33,961 nucleotides of DNA from JAQBGV01 sp032128395 (GTDB taxonomy: Bacteria > Planctomycetota > UBA8108 > UBA1146). The stretch spans positions 1-33,961 of the forward strand of contig JAQBGV010000147.1 of the NCBI GenBank assembly GCA_032128395.1. The letters are read 5' to 3'. Shown here piece by piece: positions 17,011 to 27,700 of this stretch. Below the pieces are notes generated by a model that was given only the letters and a program-made list of their open reading frames with translations, made no database searches and was not told where the DNA came from. Position 1 is the first letter of the stretch. Each line of letters starts with the position of its first letter. The position numbers and the translations under genes are program-made.

Positions 17011-19230
17011 ATGTCCGAATTCCTGAAGGCGCTGGAGCACGCGGTCCGGCAAGGCAACTGGGACGAGTACGACGAGCTCTGGCTCGATGCAGTCGAGAAG
17101 GAGCAGCTCCCCTTCCCCGAGTTCCTCCAGGCGGCGCGACAGTCGATCACCTCCGGGCACGGGGAACGCGCGGGGAAGGTGTTCGAACTTCTCGAACCGC
17201 AGGCGAGGTCGCTCGGACACAAGGCCAGACGTGCCTTCTTCGAGACGATAGTGCAGTGCCTGCCGAAGCAGCGTCCCCAGCGCCACGCGTTGATCGAGAT
17301 CTACCGTGAGGAGTTCGGCGAGATCGACGGCTTCGAACTGTGCATTCGGACCTCCGAATTGAAGGACTCGAAGAGCCCGGCCGACTCGATCAAGCTCTTC
17401 CTCCGCATGATCCACTACCAGACCGGATGCTATGTGCACCACAAGTCCGGGTGGGGGGTCGGAGTGATCACTCGGCTCGATCCGGTCGAGGGAGCCGCCG
17501 AGATCGACTTCCAGGAGAAGCCGGGGCACCGGGTCCTCCTCGAAGCGCTCCCCGACATCTGCCAGCCGCTCCCGCGCGATCACTTCCTCGTCCTCTCCTG
17601 GCGGGAGCCGGGCGAGCTCCAACGCATGGCGAAAGACGCACCGATGGACCTGATCCACCGCGTCCTCGCCACGACCGATCGCCCGCTCCCTCTCTCCCGC
17701 ATGCGGGAACTCCTGACCGAGAGCGTGATCCCCGTCTCCGACTGGTCGAGGTGGTGGGCGCGGCAGAGGAATGCGATCAAACAGGAGCCCACGATCGGGG
17801 TCGGTGGCGGCCGGTCGAGCGAGTTCTTCCTGCTCGATGGCCCGGAGGCGGTCGCGAAGAGTTTCGAGCGGCGGCTCGCGGGTCTCGACTTCAAACAACG
17901 GCTTCGGGTGCTCCGGGAGCTGATCCAGGAAGTCTCCATCGAGGATCGAAAAACCCTCACCCCGCACCTCAGGAAGCTGCTGACGGACCTGAAGCGCGGG
18001 GATGGCGCGGCGGAGATCCGCCTCGAGGCGCTTCTGTTCCTCCGTCGAGAGGAGGGGAGTCTCGAAAATCTCCCCGATGTGGCGGCGCTGATCTCCGAGC
18101 ACGATCGACTCGCCGATGCGATCAATACGCTCACGCGGATCGAGGACCAGCGGGAGGTCATCGAGATGTTGCGAGAATCGCACCCCGAGGAGTGGCCCAC
18201 CCTGCACATCGAATTGCTCCTCGCCGCGAGCGACGGGCCAAGGGAGATCCTCCTCGAGTTGCTCGGAGCGGATGGGCGCACCGGTGAGCTGGTCGCGCTC
18301 GCAGATGAAGTGCGACGGGTCCCGCAGAACGCGCCGATGTTCTTTCTCTGGCTCGTCCGCGTTGCCGCCGATGGAGGCCATGCGTCCCTCCCATCGCTCG
18401 CGGATCTCTCCCCCGCCGATCTCTTCCGCCAAGCGGTCGCTCTGCTCGACCGACTCTCCCTGCAGCTGGAGAACTCGAGGGACACCTCGGCGGAGATCCG
18501 CGTGAAGAGGTTCCGCCACCATCTCTCCGGCAAACCGATGCCACTCCTGCGGAAGGTTCTCGAGCGATCGACCCCCCGCGCGGCGCGGGACATCTACTTC
18601 GCGGTCAACGCCTCCCGGGGATTCTCGGGTGGGGCGCAGCAGCGGGTCCTCGCGACGATCCTTCGCGCCCATCCGAACGCGCTGACGGTCGGTAAGCAGG
18701 AGTCGACGAAGGCGACCCTCGATGACAACGTGATCTACTCGACGGACGCCGGGATCGCGGCGAAGCACCTCGAGCTCGAGGAGATCCGTAACGAGAAGCT
18801 TCCCGCGATCTTCAAGGCGATCGGCGATGCCGCGGCTCTCGGGGACCTGAGCGAGAACTCCGAGTTCACCAGCGCGATCGAGGAGCGGGAGAACCTCAAT
18901 CGGCGTGTTCTCCAACTGCAGGCACAACTCGACCGCTCGAGCCGGATCGATCCGAACGAGGCAAATCTCGAGGTCGCAAACCTCGGCACTCAGCTGACCC
19001 TCGTCAACCTCGAGACCGGCGATCGCAAGATCTACGCCCTGCTCGGACCGTGGGACGGCACCCCCGACGAAGGGGTGATCAGCTACCTCTCTCCGATGGG
19101 ACGCGCGGTCTGGCAGAAGAAAGCGGGGGAAGAGTTTTGCGTCGACTTGCCGAGCGGCACCATCGCCATGCTTCTCGAGTCGATCGCTCGGTACGAGGCT
19201 GCGGATGCGGTCGGGAAGGCGGGAGGGTAA
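17011..19230 (+). CDS. GreA/GreB-type transcript cleavage factor with ~570-residue N-terminal extension
   Basis: The last ~160 residues form a complete Gre factor: a coiled coil with the acidic tip GDLSENSEF (Asp612 and Glu615, the positions that reach the RNA polymerase active site and rescue backtracked complexes) and the FKBP-like C-terminal domain (TGDRKIYALLGPW...VISYLSPMGRAVWQKKAGE). The preceding ~570 residues are mainly helical and charged; residues about 150-205 (HHKSGWGVGVITRLDP) may be a small beta domain. Ordinary GreA is about 160 residues. Long versions with an N-terminal extension are known in Chlamydiae and relatives. ATG 17011 has GGAAGCG upstream. It follows hutI by 64 bp. 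The extension's role is unknown; RNA-polymerase or nucleic-acid binding is a guess. Confidence 0.85.
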   Translation: MSEFLKALEHAVRQGNWDEYDELWLDAVEKEQLPFPEFLQAARQSITSGHGERAGKVFELLEPQARSLGHKARRAFFETIVQCLPKQRPQRHALIEIYREEFGEIDGFELCIRTSELKDSKSPADSIKLFLRMIHYQTGCYVHHKSGWGVGVITRLDPVEGAAEIDFQEKPGHRVLLEALPDICQPLPRDHFLVLSWREPGELQRMAKDAPMDLIHRVLATTDRPLPLSRMRELLTESVIPVSDWSRWWARQRNAIKQEPTIGVGGGRSSEFFLLDGPEAVAKSFERRLAGLDFKQRLRVLRELIQEVSIEDRKTLTPHLRKLLTDLKRGDGAAEIRLEALLFLRREEGSLENLPDVAALISEHDRLADAINTLTRIEDQREVIEMLRESHPEEWPTLHIELLLAASDGPREILLELLGADGRTGELVALADEVRRVPQNAPMFFLWLVRVAADGGHASLPSLADLSPADLFRQAVALLDRLSLQLENSRDTSAEIRVKRFRHHLSGKPMPLLRKVLERSTPRAARDIYFAVNASRGFSGGAQQRVLATILRAHPNALTVGKQESTKATLDDNVIYSTDAGIAAKHLELEEIRNEKLPAIFKAIGDAAALGDLSENSEFTSAIEERENLNRRVLQLQAQLDRSSRIDPNEANLEVANLGTQLTLVNLETGDRKIYALLGPWDGTPDEGVISYLSPMGRAVWQKKAGEEFCVDLPSGTIAMLLESIARYEAADAVGKAGG

Positions 19231-19253
19231 GCACGAGCGACCCGGCGGACCGG

Positions 19254-20669
19254 CTACTCTTCCGCCGGCCACTCCGGCGGCGGCGCCTCCTTCGAGTGAG
19301 CACTGGGGAATGCCCGCACGCGACCGGCTCCCATCACCTGCTCGAGCAGGATCGTCGCGAACGAGCCGGGCGGAAGCGTGAAGCAAACGAGGAGCGCCTG
19401 CTCCTCCGCCTCCCACCGCACCGCCGTCTCGGTGACCGGAACCCGGAGCGGCCGGCGTCCCCCGTCGAGGTGAAGTCCCTTCACGTGCGAGACGAAGCTC
19501 CCGCGGCGCAGTCCTTCCGCTGCGAGCACCGAGCGCTCGAGCCGCCCCATCTCCCCCTCGGCCAGCAGGATCTTCTTCCCGTACATCGGACCCGACGGGG
19601 AGATCTGGAGTGCATCGACGCGCGGCTGCTCGCCTAGGGGGTCTTCGACCAGGAAGCTCGCACCGCGATCGTGCAGAGTCGCGAGATCCCCCTCCCACAA
19701 CCGGGTCAACGCGTCCGGTCCCCACTCGAGCCGCTCGCGCAGCACCCAGTTGAACAGCTCGGACTGGTATGCGGAGTAGTACATCTTGCGGAGCTGCCGT
19801 GGGATCCGGCGAGCCGCGACCCGGAGGTTCCCCGGGTGCCGGCGCAGCGAGTGGAGGAGCGCCGCCTCAGCCGTTCGACCGGGAGGCAGCGCCTCGAGCG
19901 CTTCTATGTACTTTTGGTCACGAGCGAGTTCGCGGAACGGTTCGTCCACCCCCTCGACGGGGAAGAGCAACCAGGTGAGCGCACCCTGGATGTCGCGTCG
20001 GAGGAGGTCGGCCCCGATGCGATGGCCGCTCCCGTGGATCCCGAACCGTTGGGGACCGTAGAAGTTCGGCAGGCCGTCGCGCGTGATTCGAGAGATGACC
20101 TCGGTCGCCACGGGGAGCGCGGTCTCGTCGACCTCGCGGATCCGGATTCGAAAGCGATTTCCCGAGAGATGCCCGGTCCGAAGCTTGTTCTTGTGTCGGG
20201 TCGCCGCGATCAGCTTCAGCCATGGGCGTTCGAAGTCGGCGAAGTCCGGGGTCTCCTCGGTCGGCACCGAGAAGGTCTGCTGCGCGACCGCCCGCTTGTC
20301 CTTGAAGCCGGCGAAGCCGACGTCGTCGGGGCGGATTTCGAACGCTCGCGCGATGTGGTCACGGGCCTGGAGCGTCGTGCGATTGGTCTTCCGCACCGTC
20401 AGGAAGAGATGAGCGCCGGTGCCCGCGAATGCGTAACGGGGGATCTCCTCGACCTCGAAGTCCTCGTAGATCGTGCGGATCACTCCGCCGACCTGGGGAA
20501 GGTCGGGATACATGCGCGGGACCTGCACCGGATCCGGGTGGTCGAAGCAGAGCGGGTAGGGTTGGGTCCCGGGGAGGAGATCCTCGAGGGCGCGGGCCCC
20601 TTCGGTGGCACCGCCTTCGATATCACCACTCTCGAAAGGTCCGCCGCGACCGGTCGCATCTCGTGTCAT
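19254..20669 (-). CDS. truD: tRNA pseudouridine synthase TruD
   Basis: TruD makes pseudouridine at position 13 of tRNA(Glu) in the cytosol. The catalytic Asp124 lies in GFAGFKDKRAVAQQ. Also present: YEDFEVEEIPRYAFAGTGAHLF near the start, SGNRFRIRIREV, GLPNFYGPQRFG, and YYSAYQSELFNWVL in the insertion domain. The 471-residue length is somewhat long; the first ~50 residues (Gly/acid-rich, MTRDATGRGG) have no ribosome site upstream, so an internal start such as Met53 (MYPDLPQVGGVIR) is possible. It converges with the Gre gene (23 bp between stops) and follows the coiled-coil membrane-protein gene by 62 bp on the same strand, so they may share a transcript. Confidence 0.92.
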   Translation of the reverse strand: MTRDATGRGGPFESGDIEGGATEGARALEDLLPGTQPYPLCFDHPDPVQVPRMYPDLPQVGGVIRTIYEDFEVEEIPRYAFAGTGAHLFLTVRKTNRTTLQARDHIARAFEIRPDDVGFAGFKDKRAVAQQTFSVPTEETPDFADFERPWLKLIAATRHKNKLRTGHLSGNRFRIRIREVDETALPVATEVISRITRDGLPNFYGPQRFGIHGSGHRIGADLLRRDIQGALTWLLFPVEGVDEPFRELARDQKYIEALEALPPGRTAEAALLHSLRRHPGNLRVAARRIPRQLRKMYYSAYQSELFNWVLRERLEWGPDALTRLWEGDLATLHDRGASFLVEDPLGEQPRVDALQISPSGPMYGKKILLAEGEMGRLERSVLAAEGLRRGSFVSHVKGLHLDGGRRPLRVPVTETAVRWEAEEQALLVCFTLPPGSFATILLEQVMGAGRVRAFPSAHSKEAPPPEWPAEE

Positions 20670-20731
20670 GCGGGGAGTCTAGCAGCCGAGCGGGAAAGTG
20701 CCTCTCTGGAGTTCGTCATCGGGATCGAAAT

Positions 20732-21616
20732 CTACTGTGCCCCGAAGGTGCTGCTCGCGCTCGATTCGCTCCCCCAGATCGTCTCGTCCCCGACCACGAG
20801 CCCGACCGCATCGATCTCGTTCCAGCCCTGGACGAGTCGAGTGTCCAGGGTGACGCGCACCGCATCGACCTCGAAACCGCGGGAGAACCCCACGTACAGC
20901 TCGTTCGCCTCCTCGGTCGATGGGTCCTTCCCCGACCAGATCGAACTCCACCCTCGGCCAGGACCCGCTGCCTCGACCTTCACCACCGCCCCGGGGTGAT
21001 AGCTCTCGACGACGAGGATCCCCTCCGGCGCGATCGCCGCCCCGAACCGAACCTCGAGCCACTCGATCCCGCCATCCGGCAGCTTGCTCGCCCATGCCGT
21101 CGGGAAATCCCCCAACCCTTCGGTGTCGGGGGGACCGAGCGCTTGATCGGCGGACCATGAGGGAACCTCCGAGTTGTTGCCCCGGAGAGGAAAGGTGAAG
21201 GGGAGAAGCTGAAATCCATCGAGCCTCAAGGCCTCCATGCCATCAGGGCGAGGGATAGATCCCGACGGATTCACCCGCAGGGAATCGAGCTCGGCACGGA
21301 GCGACGCCAGCTCCGCTTGCCACCCAACACGCCAGAGCGCGACGGCCTCGGGGTCGTCGGTCTGCGGGGGTCCAGCTTGTTCGAGGGTGTGCAGCCGAGC
21401 GGACTGTCGTTCGATCTGTGCGTGGAGCGCCGAGATCTCCTCGGAGGTGCGCACGCGATCCTCGGGACCGGAGAGACGCGCGAGGCGGCTCTCCAGACGT
21501 GAGAGTTCGTTCTCTTGACGGAGGAGGATCCACCCCACAGTACCGACGAGACCGATCGCGAGGAGCGAGACGATCACGACCGGCGCGCTCGTGGCGCGAG
21601 AGCTCGGATCAGTCAC
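20732..21616 (-). CDS. Single-pass coiled-coil protein with discoidin/galactose-binding-like domain
   Basis: GTG at 21616 has GGAGG 6 nt upstream and gives 294 aa; the frame extends further only as antisense of the neighbour. One membrane helix (about 11-30, PVVIVSLLAIGLVGTVGWILL) is followed by a heptad-rich coiled coil to about 115 (LSRLESRLARL, ISALHAQIERQ, LASLRAELDSLR). The C-terminal ~160 residues (ADQALGPPDTEGLGDFPTAW, EWLEVRFGAAIAPEGILVVE, YHPGAVVKVEA) look like a discoidin-like jelly-roll domain of the type common in secreted planctomycete proteins. The C-terminal part should lie outside the inner membrane. The ligand is unknown. It diverges from the alpha-2-macroglobulin gene across 162 bp. 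Confidence 0.65.
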   Translation of the reverse strand: MTDPSSRATSAPVVIVSLLAIGLVGTVGWILLRQENELSRLESRLARLSGPEDRVRTSEEISALHAQIERQSARLHTLEQAGPPQTDDPEAVALWRVGWQAELASLRAELDSLRVNPSGSIPRPDGMEALRLDGFQLLPFTFPLRGNNSEVPSWSADQALGPPDTEGLGDFPTAWASKLPDGGIEWLEVRFGAAIAPEGILVVESYHPGAVVKVEAAGPGRGWSSIWSGKDPSTEEANELYVGFSRGFEVDAVRVTLDTRLVQGWNEIDAVGLVVGDETIWGSESSASSTFGAQ

Positions 21617-21778
21617 AACGCACCTCCGCTCAGGTCCCGGATGGACGACGAGGACCCTTGCATGGTATCGCCGATTTTTCCGGCGGGCGAGCAACGAGAC
21701 TCTCACATCGAGCCGAAACCTTTCCCAGGACACCCGTTCCGACCAAGATGCACGCTCAAACCTCGGAAAGGACTCCCG

Positions 21779-24700
21779 ATGCCCTGGCGAATCGGTCTCT
21801 CCCCCCTCATCGCCGCGCTCCTCCTCTGGATTCTCTCCTCCCCCTTCCTGCTCGGGCGGGCCCCCACCCCAGACGATCGACTCGCCGAGATCGAGGCCGC
21901 CTACGCCGAGGGCTCGACCCAGCGATCGCTCGATCTCTGTCGCGAAGCGGTCGACCTGCTCGAGGGCGATGCGAGAGCGCGCTGCATCGCGCTGTGGGCG
22001 CTCTCCGCGGAGAGTCGAAATGAACATCAGGAACTGCGCGCCCTCTACGAACGAGAGATCGATCGGGTCCTCTTCCCCCACCGCGCGATTCTCGCCCAGA
22101 CGGAGGGGCGCGCCCGAGCCCGCCTCTGGGGCGGGTGGGAGAAGCTCGAGCCGCTCGAGCGCGCCCTCGCGCTGTGGGAGGAGAGTGGTCCCGCGTTTCA
22201 CGCCGAGTGGTGTTCGACCGCGTTCGAACTGATCGAGGGGATCTCCGTCAACTGGCAACACGACATCCCCGCCGAAGAGTGGGAGAAGCAGGCGGTCCCG
22301 GACGATCCGGAGAAGCGGAACAAGGCTTACGAGGCGTGGCGCCGGGGCCGAGGACTCGCCGAGGACCGCCGCCGCTGGGAGCGTACAGAGCGCCTGTTCG
22401 CGGGCATCATCGAACTCGCGCCGGGCTCAGAACCGAGGGCGCGCGCGCTCCTCGAACGCGGGATGCGACGGCTGATCGCGATCGGTGCAGTCCCGGGGAT
22501 CGATCCTCTCCGCTCTCTCGAAGTCGGAAGGCTGATCGAGGAACTTCGCTCGCAACCGGAAGGAGAGACGGAAGCCGCCGCCCTCGAGGAGTGGCACGCG
22601 CGAGCCCAGGTCTCGATCACGGACTGGCGAACTCTGATCGGCGAGCTCCCGAACGACGGTCGCGCCGACGACGCCGCGTTCCTGATCGCGTGGGCGCTCG
22701 AAACGCAGCTCGGAGAGCTCGTCGCGGCAGAGCGGGAGTACCGCGCGCTGCTGCGCCAGTACCCGGAGAGTCCGTGGTCATCGGACGCGCTCGGGCGCGC
22801 AGAGGCGATCGTGCGCGAGGGAATCGCCCTCGTCGATCGGCCCCGCGTCTTCCCGGTGGGCACCGCACCCCTGATCGAGTTCGAGGCTCGCAACGTGTCC
22901 CAGCTGGCGATCTCCCTGTGGCGGATCCCCGACTACCTCGATCGGGTGGAGGGGGAGCGCGCCCTCGACACCGAACCGGTGTCACTCGTGAGCGGCGCTC
23001 CGGAACGGACCTGGCGGATCGAGACCCACTGCGAGGCGAACCACAAGTCGAAGAGGGTGGCGATCGAGCTCCCCACTGACGCCGCGGGCGCCTATCGCGT
23101 GCGGGTCGAAGGGGTGACGAGTTCGGTCGACGTCCCCGTGTTCATCTCCGGACTCGCACTCCACGTCGAGGGGGGATCGGACGACGCCCTCGCGTGGTTG
23201 GTAGGGGGGTCGGACGGAAGACCGGTCGCGGGAGGAGAAGTCCTCCTTCGACTCGACATCCGTCGCCGACAGGAGCGCCGCAGCTGGACGACACGGCTCG
23301 TCACCGACGCAGATGGCCTCGTCCGCTGGCGCTATCCCGAACGATTCATCCCGCTCCTCGAGGACGGGTGGAATCTCGACCGTCTCTCCGCCGTCGCCCG
23401 CTCCGGCGACGAGATCTCCCCCGCTCCGGGTTTCGCGCCTCGCTTCGACGCCGGCCGTCGCCCGCGCCTGTACACCTACCTCGAGACCGACCGACCGGTC
23501 TACCGACCCGGACAGACGGTGCACTTCAAAGTGACGGTGCGGCACTGGGACGGTGAGCGTTACGCGAACCCCGAGCGCAAGACCGAGATCGAACTGCGCT
23601 TCCTCGATCCTCAGGGGACCCCGCTCCTCGAGCGTACCGCGAGGGTCGACCAGGAGGGGGTGCTCTCCGGAGACTTCACGCTCTCCTCCGAGGTGACACT
23701 AGGAATGTGCACGCTCCACGCTTCGCACGCGGGGAGCGAGATCCCCCCGCGCAACTGGCAGCGCGCCGCGTTCCGGGTCGAGGAATACCGCCGACCCGAG
23801 TTCGAGGTTGCGATCGACGCGCCGGGGGGAACGGTCCTCTACGGCGATCCGCTCACCGTCACCGTCCGCGGGAACTTCCTCTCGGGAGAACCGGTGCGCG
23901 GCGGGAAGGTACGGATCCGCGTGCAACGGTCTCCGCACCGATTCGCGTACCAGCCACCGAAGCCCTATCCATGGCGCACCGATCGCTCCGACCGCGGCGG
24001 GTGGGGGCGCGAAGATGTCTTCTCGGGGGACGCGGCCCTCGACGGGGAAGGGATCGCCGAGTTCGAGATCCCGACGATGGAGCGCGGCGATGGCCTCGAC
24101 AGCCGGTATCACGTCGAGGCGTGGCTCACCGATGCTTCCGAGCGCGAAGAGTCCGCCGTCGCGAGTTTCCCGATCACGACCACCGCGCTCTTCGCCCACC
24201 TCGAGCCGCAACATCAGCTGATCGCTCCTTCAGAGCCGATCGAGATCAAGGTGCGCGCGATGGACGCGGACGAGGGGGGACACTCCGCCGTCGGCGAGAT
24301 CGAGATCGCCCGCCGAGTGGACCGCGAAGAGCTGCGCGACGGAGCGCTCGTCCCGGTCATCGACTGGGAGCCGCTCCGCACGGTCCCCTTTCGAGTCGAA
24401 TCTGGCGGTGGCATCTTTCGCGAGGTCGCCGAGGAGGAAGGAGAGTTGCGATTCACTTTCCGAGCCCGCGATGACCGGGGAAAGGAGTTCGAGGGTTCGT
24501 GCCAGCTCTGGGTCGTCGGTCCCGGCTTCACCGGCCGTGACTATCGGCTCGACGGACTGCAACTGGTGACCTCGACCCCGATCGCTCGGATCGGCGATGA
24601 GGCGCGACTGGCGGTGGTCACCGAGCGTCCCGACGCGACGATTCTCGTCCTGCGCTCCGCCGCGGGTCGTGTTCTCGGACTCGATGTCGTCGAAGCGAAG

Positions 24701-27700
24701 GGGCAGGTCGCACAGCTGCGCTTCTCCGTACGCGACGCGGAGTCCCCGAACTTCTACGTCCAGGTGTACGCGGTCTGGGATGGGACCCTCCACAGTGCGC
24801 AGACCGAGATCGCCGTCCCTCCCGATCCGTACTTCCTCACCGGCACCCTCACCGCAGCTGCGGAAGAGATCCTTCCCGGTGAGGAGTTGGCACTCGACCT
24901 CACTCTGACCGACCCCGAGGGGCGCCCGGTCGCGGGCAGCTGGAGCCTGACCCTGTTCGATCGCGCACTGCTCTCGATCCAGCCGGAGATCACCGTCACC
25001 CCCGCGCAGCACTTCTACGAGCGTCGCTTCGGGCGCACGATGCGTTCCGGCTCCTCCCTCGGGTGGCGTAGCCAGGGCAGCTTCTCCTGGTTCGCCGACG
25101 AAGAGCCGCCGAACCGCCCGACTCATCCCCTCCCGGACCTCTTGCAACGCATGTGGCAGCGTCGCTTCTCGTTCCTCGCGGAGAGCTTCTTCCCCGACGG
25201 CACGCGGCAATTCTTCGGAGCCGAGGTCCCGGGTGAGGCTGGTTCGATCGAAACCGCAACGCGATCCGCTCCCGCCTCGTTGGCGGCCGAGCCACCCCCG
25301 AGTCGAAAGAGCCGGGGGCGTGCCGCCGGGGCAGAGCGGATACTCTCCGACGACGATGGCGGCGCGCAGCTCGCCCCGGTGCGCATCCGGCAGAACTTCG
25401 CTGAGACCGCGGCATGGGAATCGAACTTCCGCACCGACGAGCGTGGACGCGGGACGCTGAGGGTAACGATGCCGGACTCCCTCACCGCCTGGCGAGGGAT
25501 CGCCCGCGGCATCGATGGCGAGGGCCGGACGTTCGAGGCCCGCGTCGAGGTCCGCACGCGCCGAAACATCCGACTCCGCCTCGCGGCGCCGCGTTTCCTC
25601 CGCGAAGGGGACCAGGTGGTGCTCTCGTTGGTCGCGAGCAATCAATTCGACGAGACGGTGAAGGGGCAGATCAGCCTCGACTACCCGACGGTGCAGCTCG
25701 CGTCCCTTTCCGCTTCAGTCCCCGTGGCTCAGCGCGAGGCCGGCCGCGCGGTGGTCACCGTCGAGGTCGAGATCCCGGCCGAGGGGGAAACCACCGTCGA
25801 CCTTCCCTTCGCGGTCGGGAGCCCCGGGGAAGCGCCGCTCATCGCGCTCCTCGCGACCCCGCGAGAATCCGACGGTCTCGAGCGCATCCTGCCGGTCCTC
25901 CCCTACGGCCTCGACCGGTACCTCGGCCGAGCGGGAGTCGCGGCCGACGCGGACGGTTTCACCACCGATGGCTGGGGCTTCGCGGTGCCGGAGGAGAGCG
26001 ACCCCGCGTCTCGTTCCCTCGTCATCGATCTCACTCCGTCCCCGGCGATCGCGCTGATCGAGAGCCTCCCCTACTTGGTGCAGTATCCCTACGGTTGCGT
26101 CGAGCAGACCCTGAACCGGTTCGTGCCGGCACTCGTCGTCGCGGAGACGCTGAAGCGGACCGGCGTCGACCTCGCCGAGATCCTCCCCGACCGATCGGCA
26201 GAGTTCCCGATCGGGTTCTGGGGGCATCTCGCGGAGCGCCCACTCGAGCTCTTCCACCCCGAGGACCTCGCGCACCTGTTGTCGGTCGGTCAGGCGAAAT
26301 TGCGTCAGGCTCAGAACGGCGACGGGAGCTGGGGGTGGTGGCACGGCTACGACGGTGACCCCTACATCACCGCTCTCGTCGTCGAGCACCTCTGCACCGC
26401 GCGCGAGGTCGGGATCGAGGTCGACTGGTCGGTGATCGATGCCGGAACGCGCTGGCTTCAGCGTCACGTGCTCGGCCGCGACCTCGCGGGCGAGCTCGAG
26501 ATCTACGAGCGCCCCGGTCTCGAGGAGCTGGTGTGGGTCGCACGCGCTCTCCTCCACGCCGGAAAACTCGGTCGGATCCCGATCGAGGATGACTCAGACG
26601 GACTCACCCCTCTCCTCGAGTTCCTCTACGGGGTCCGCGCCCGCGTCGGGGACCAGTCGAAAGCGCTCCTCGCCCTCGCGCTCCATGACTCCGGGCTCCC
26701 GGAGAACTCCGGTCGCGCGCGGGTGATGATCCAGAACCTGGGCGCAGAGCGCTTCGGTGTGGTGTTCTTCGGGAGGAACGACGCGCTCGCGTGGTACGAC
26801 CACCGCGTCGAGTCGACCGCCTGGGCAGTCCGCGCGATGCTCGCGATCGCCCCCGACGACTTCCGCATCGCCCCCACCGTGCGCTGGCTCATCGAGAACC
26901 GCGCCGGCAACCACTACGACTCCACGAGATCCACCGCAACGGTCGCGCTCGCCCTCACGGAATACCTGCGCCAGACTGGCGAGCTCGACTGCGATCTCCA
27001 GGCGGAGATCTTCGTCGACGGGAATCCGGTCGGCAGCTACGCGGTCGATCGGAAGTCGCTGTTTCGGTCGCGCGGACGGATCGAGGTCCCAGCCGCGATG
27101 CTCGAGTCCGGCGAACATCGCCTCGAGATCCGCCGAGGCGGTCGAGGACCCCTCTACTGGAGCGCTGGTCTCGAATTCTACAGCCGGGAAGACCCGGTCC
27201 CCGCGGGAGGAAACCGCGTCGAGATCGCGCGCCGCGCGTTCAAACTCGTCGACGTGAAACGGCCGCAGCAGCAACGTGAAGTCATCGATGGCAAGCCGGT
27301 CATCCGCACCACCTTCGTGTGGGAGCGCGAGCGACGACCGCTCATCGATGGTGCGGTGATCTCGACCGGCGATCGGATCCTCGTCGAGCTCGAGGTGAAG
27401 AGCGCGAACGAATTCCGCTACGTGATCGTCGAGAGCCCGAAACCCGCGGGACTCGAGACGGTCGCGCAGCAGAGCGGGTTCATCGGCGGGGTGTACGGCT
27501 ACCGGGAACTCCGTGACGACAAGGTCGCGTGGTTCGTCAGCCGACTGCCGGAGGGAAGCTCGACGATCGGGATCGAGTTGCGGGCGGAACGACCGGGGCG
27601 GTACCGCACCGTCCCGGCGACGGTGGAGGCGATGTACCTGCCGCACGTGCGGGCGAATTCGGAGTCGGGGGTGATAGAAGTCGCGGGTTCTCCGCCGCGG

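Noticed and set aside
16684..19725. Very long open frame (about 1,000 codons) on the minus strand opposite hutI and the Gre gene
   Set aside because: It is antisense to two clear genes and its translation is Arg/Asp/Glu-rich with no recognisable motif. Such shadow frames are common in GC-rich DNA.
21515..21778. N-terminal extension of the alpha-2-macroglobulin
   Set aside because: It is antisense to the divergent coiled-coil gene. The ATG at 21779 has a ribosome site and is followed directly by a signal-like segment.
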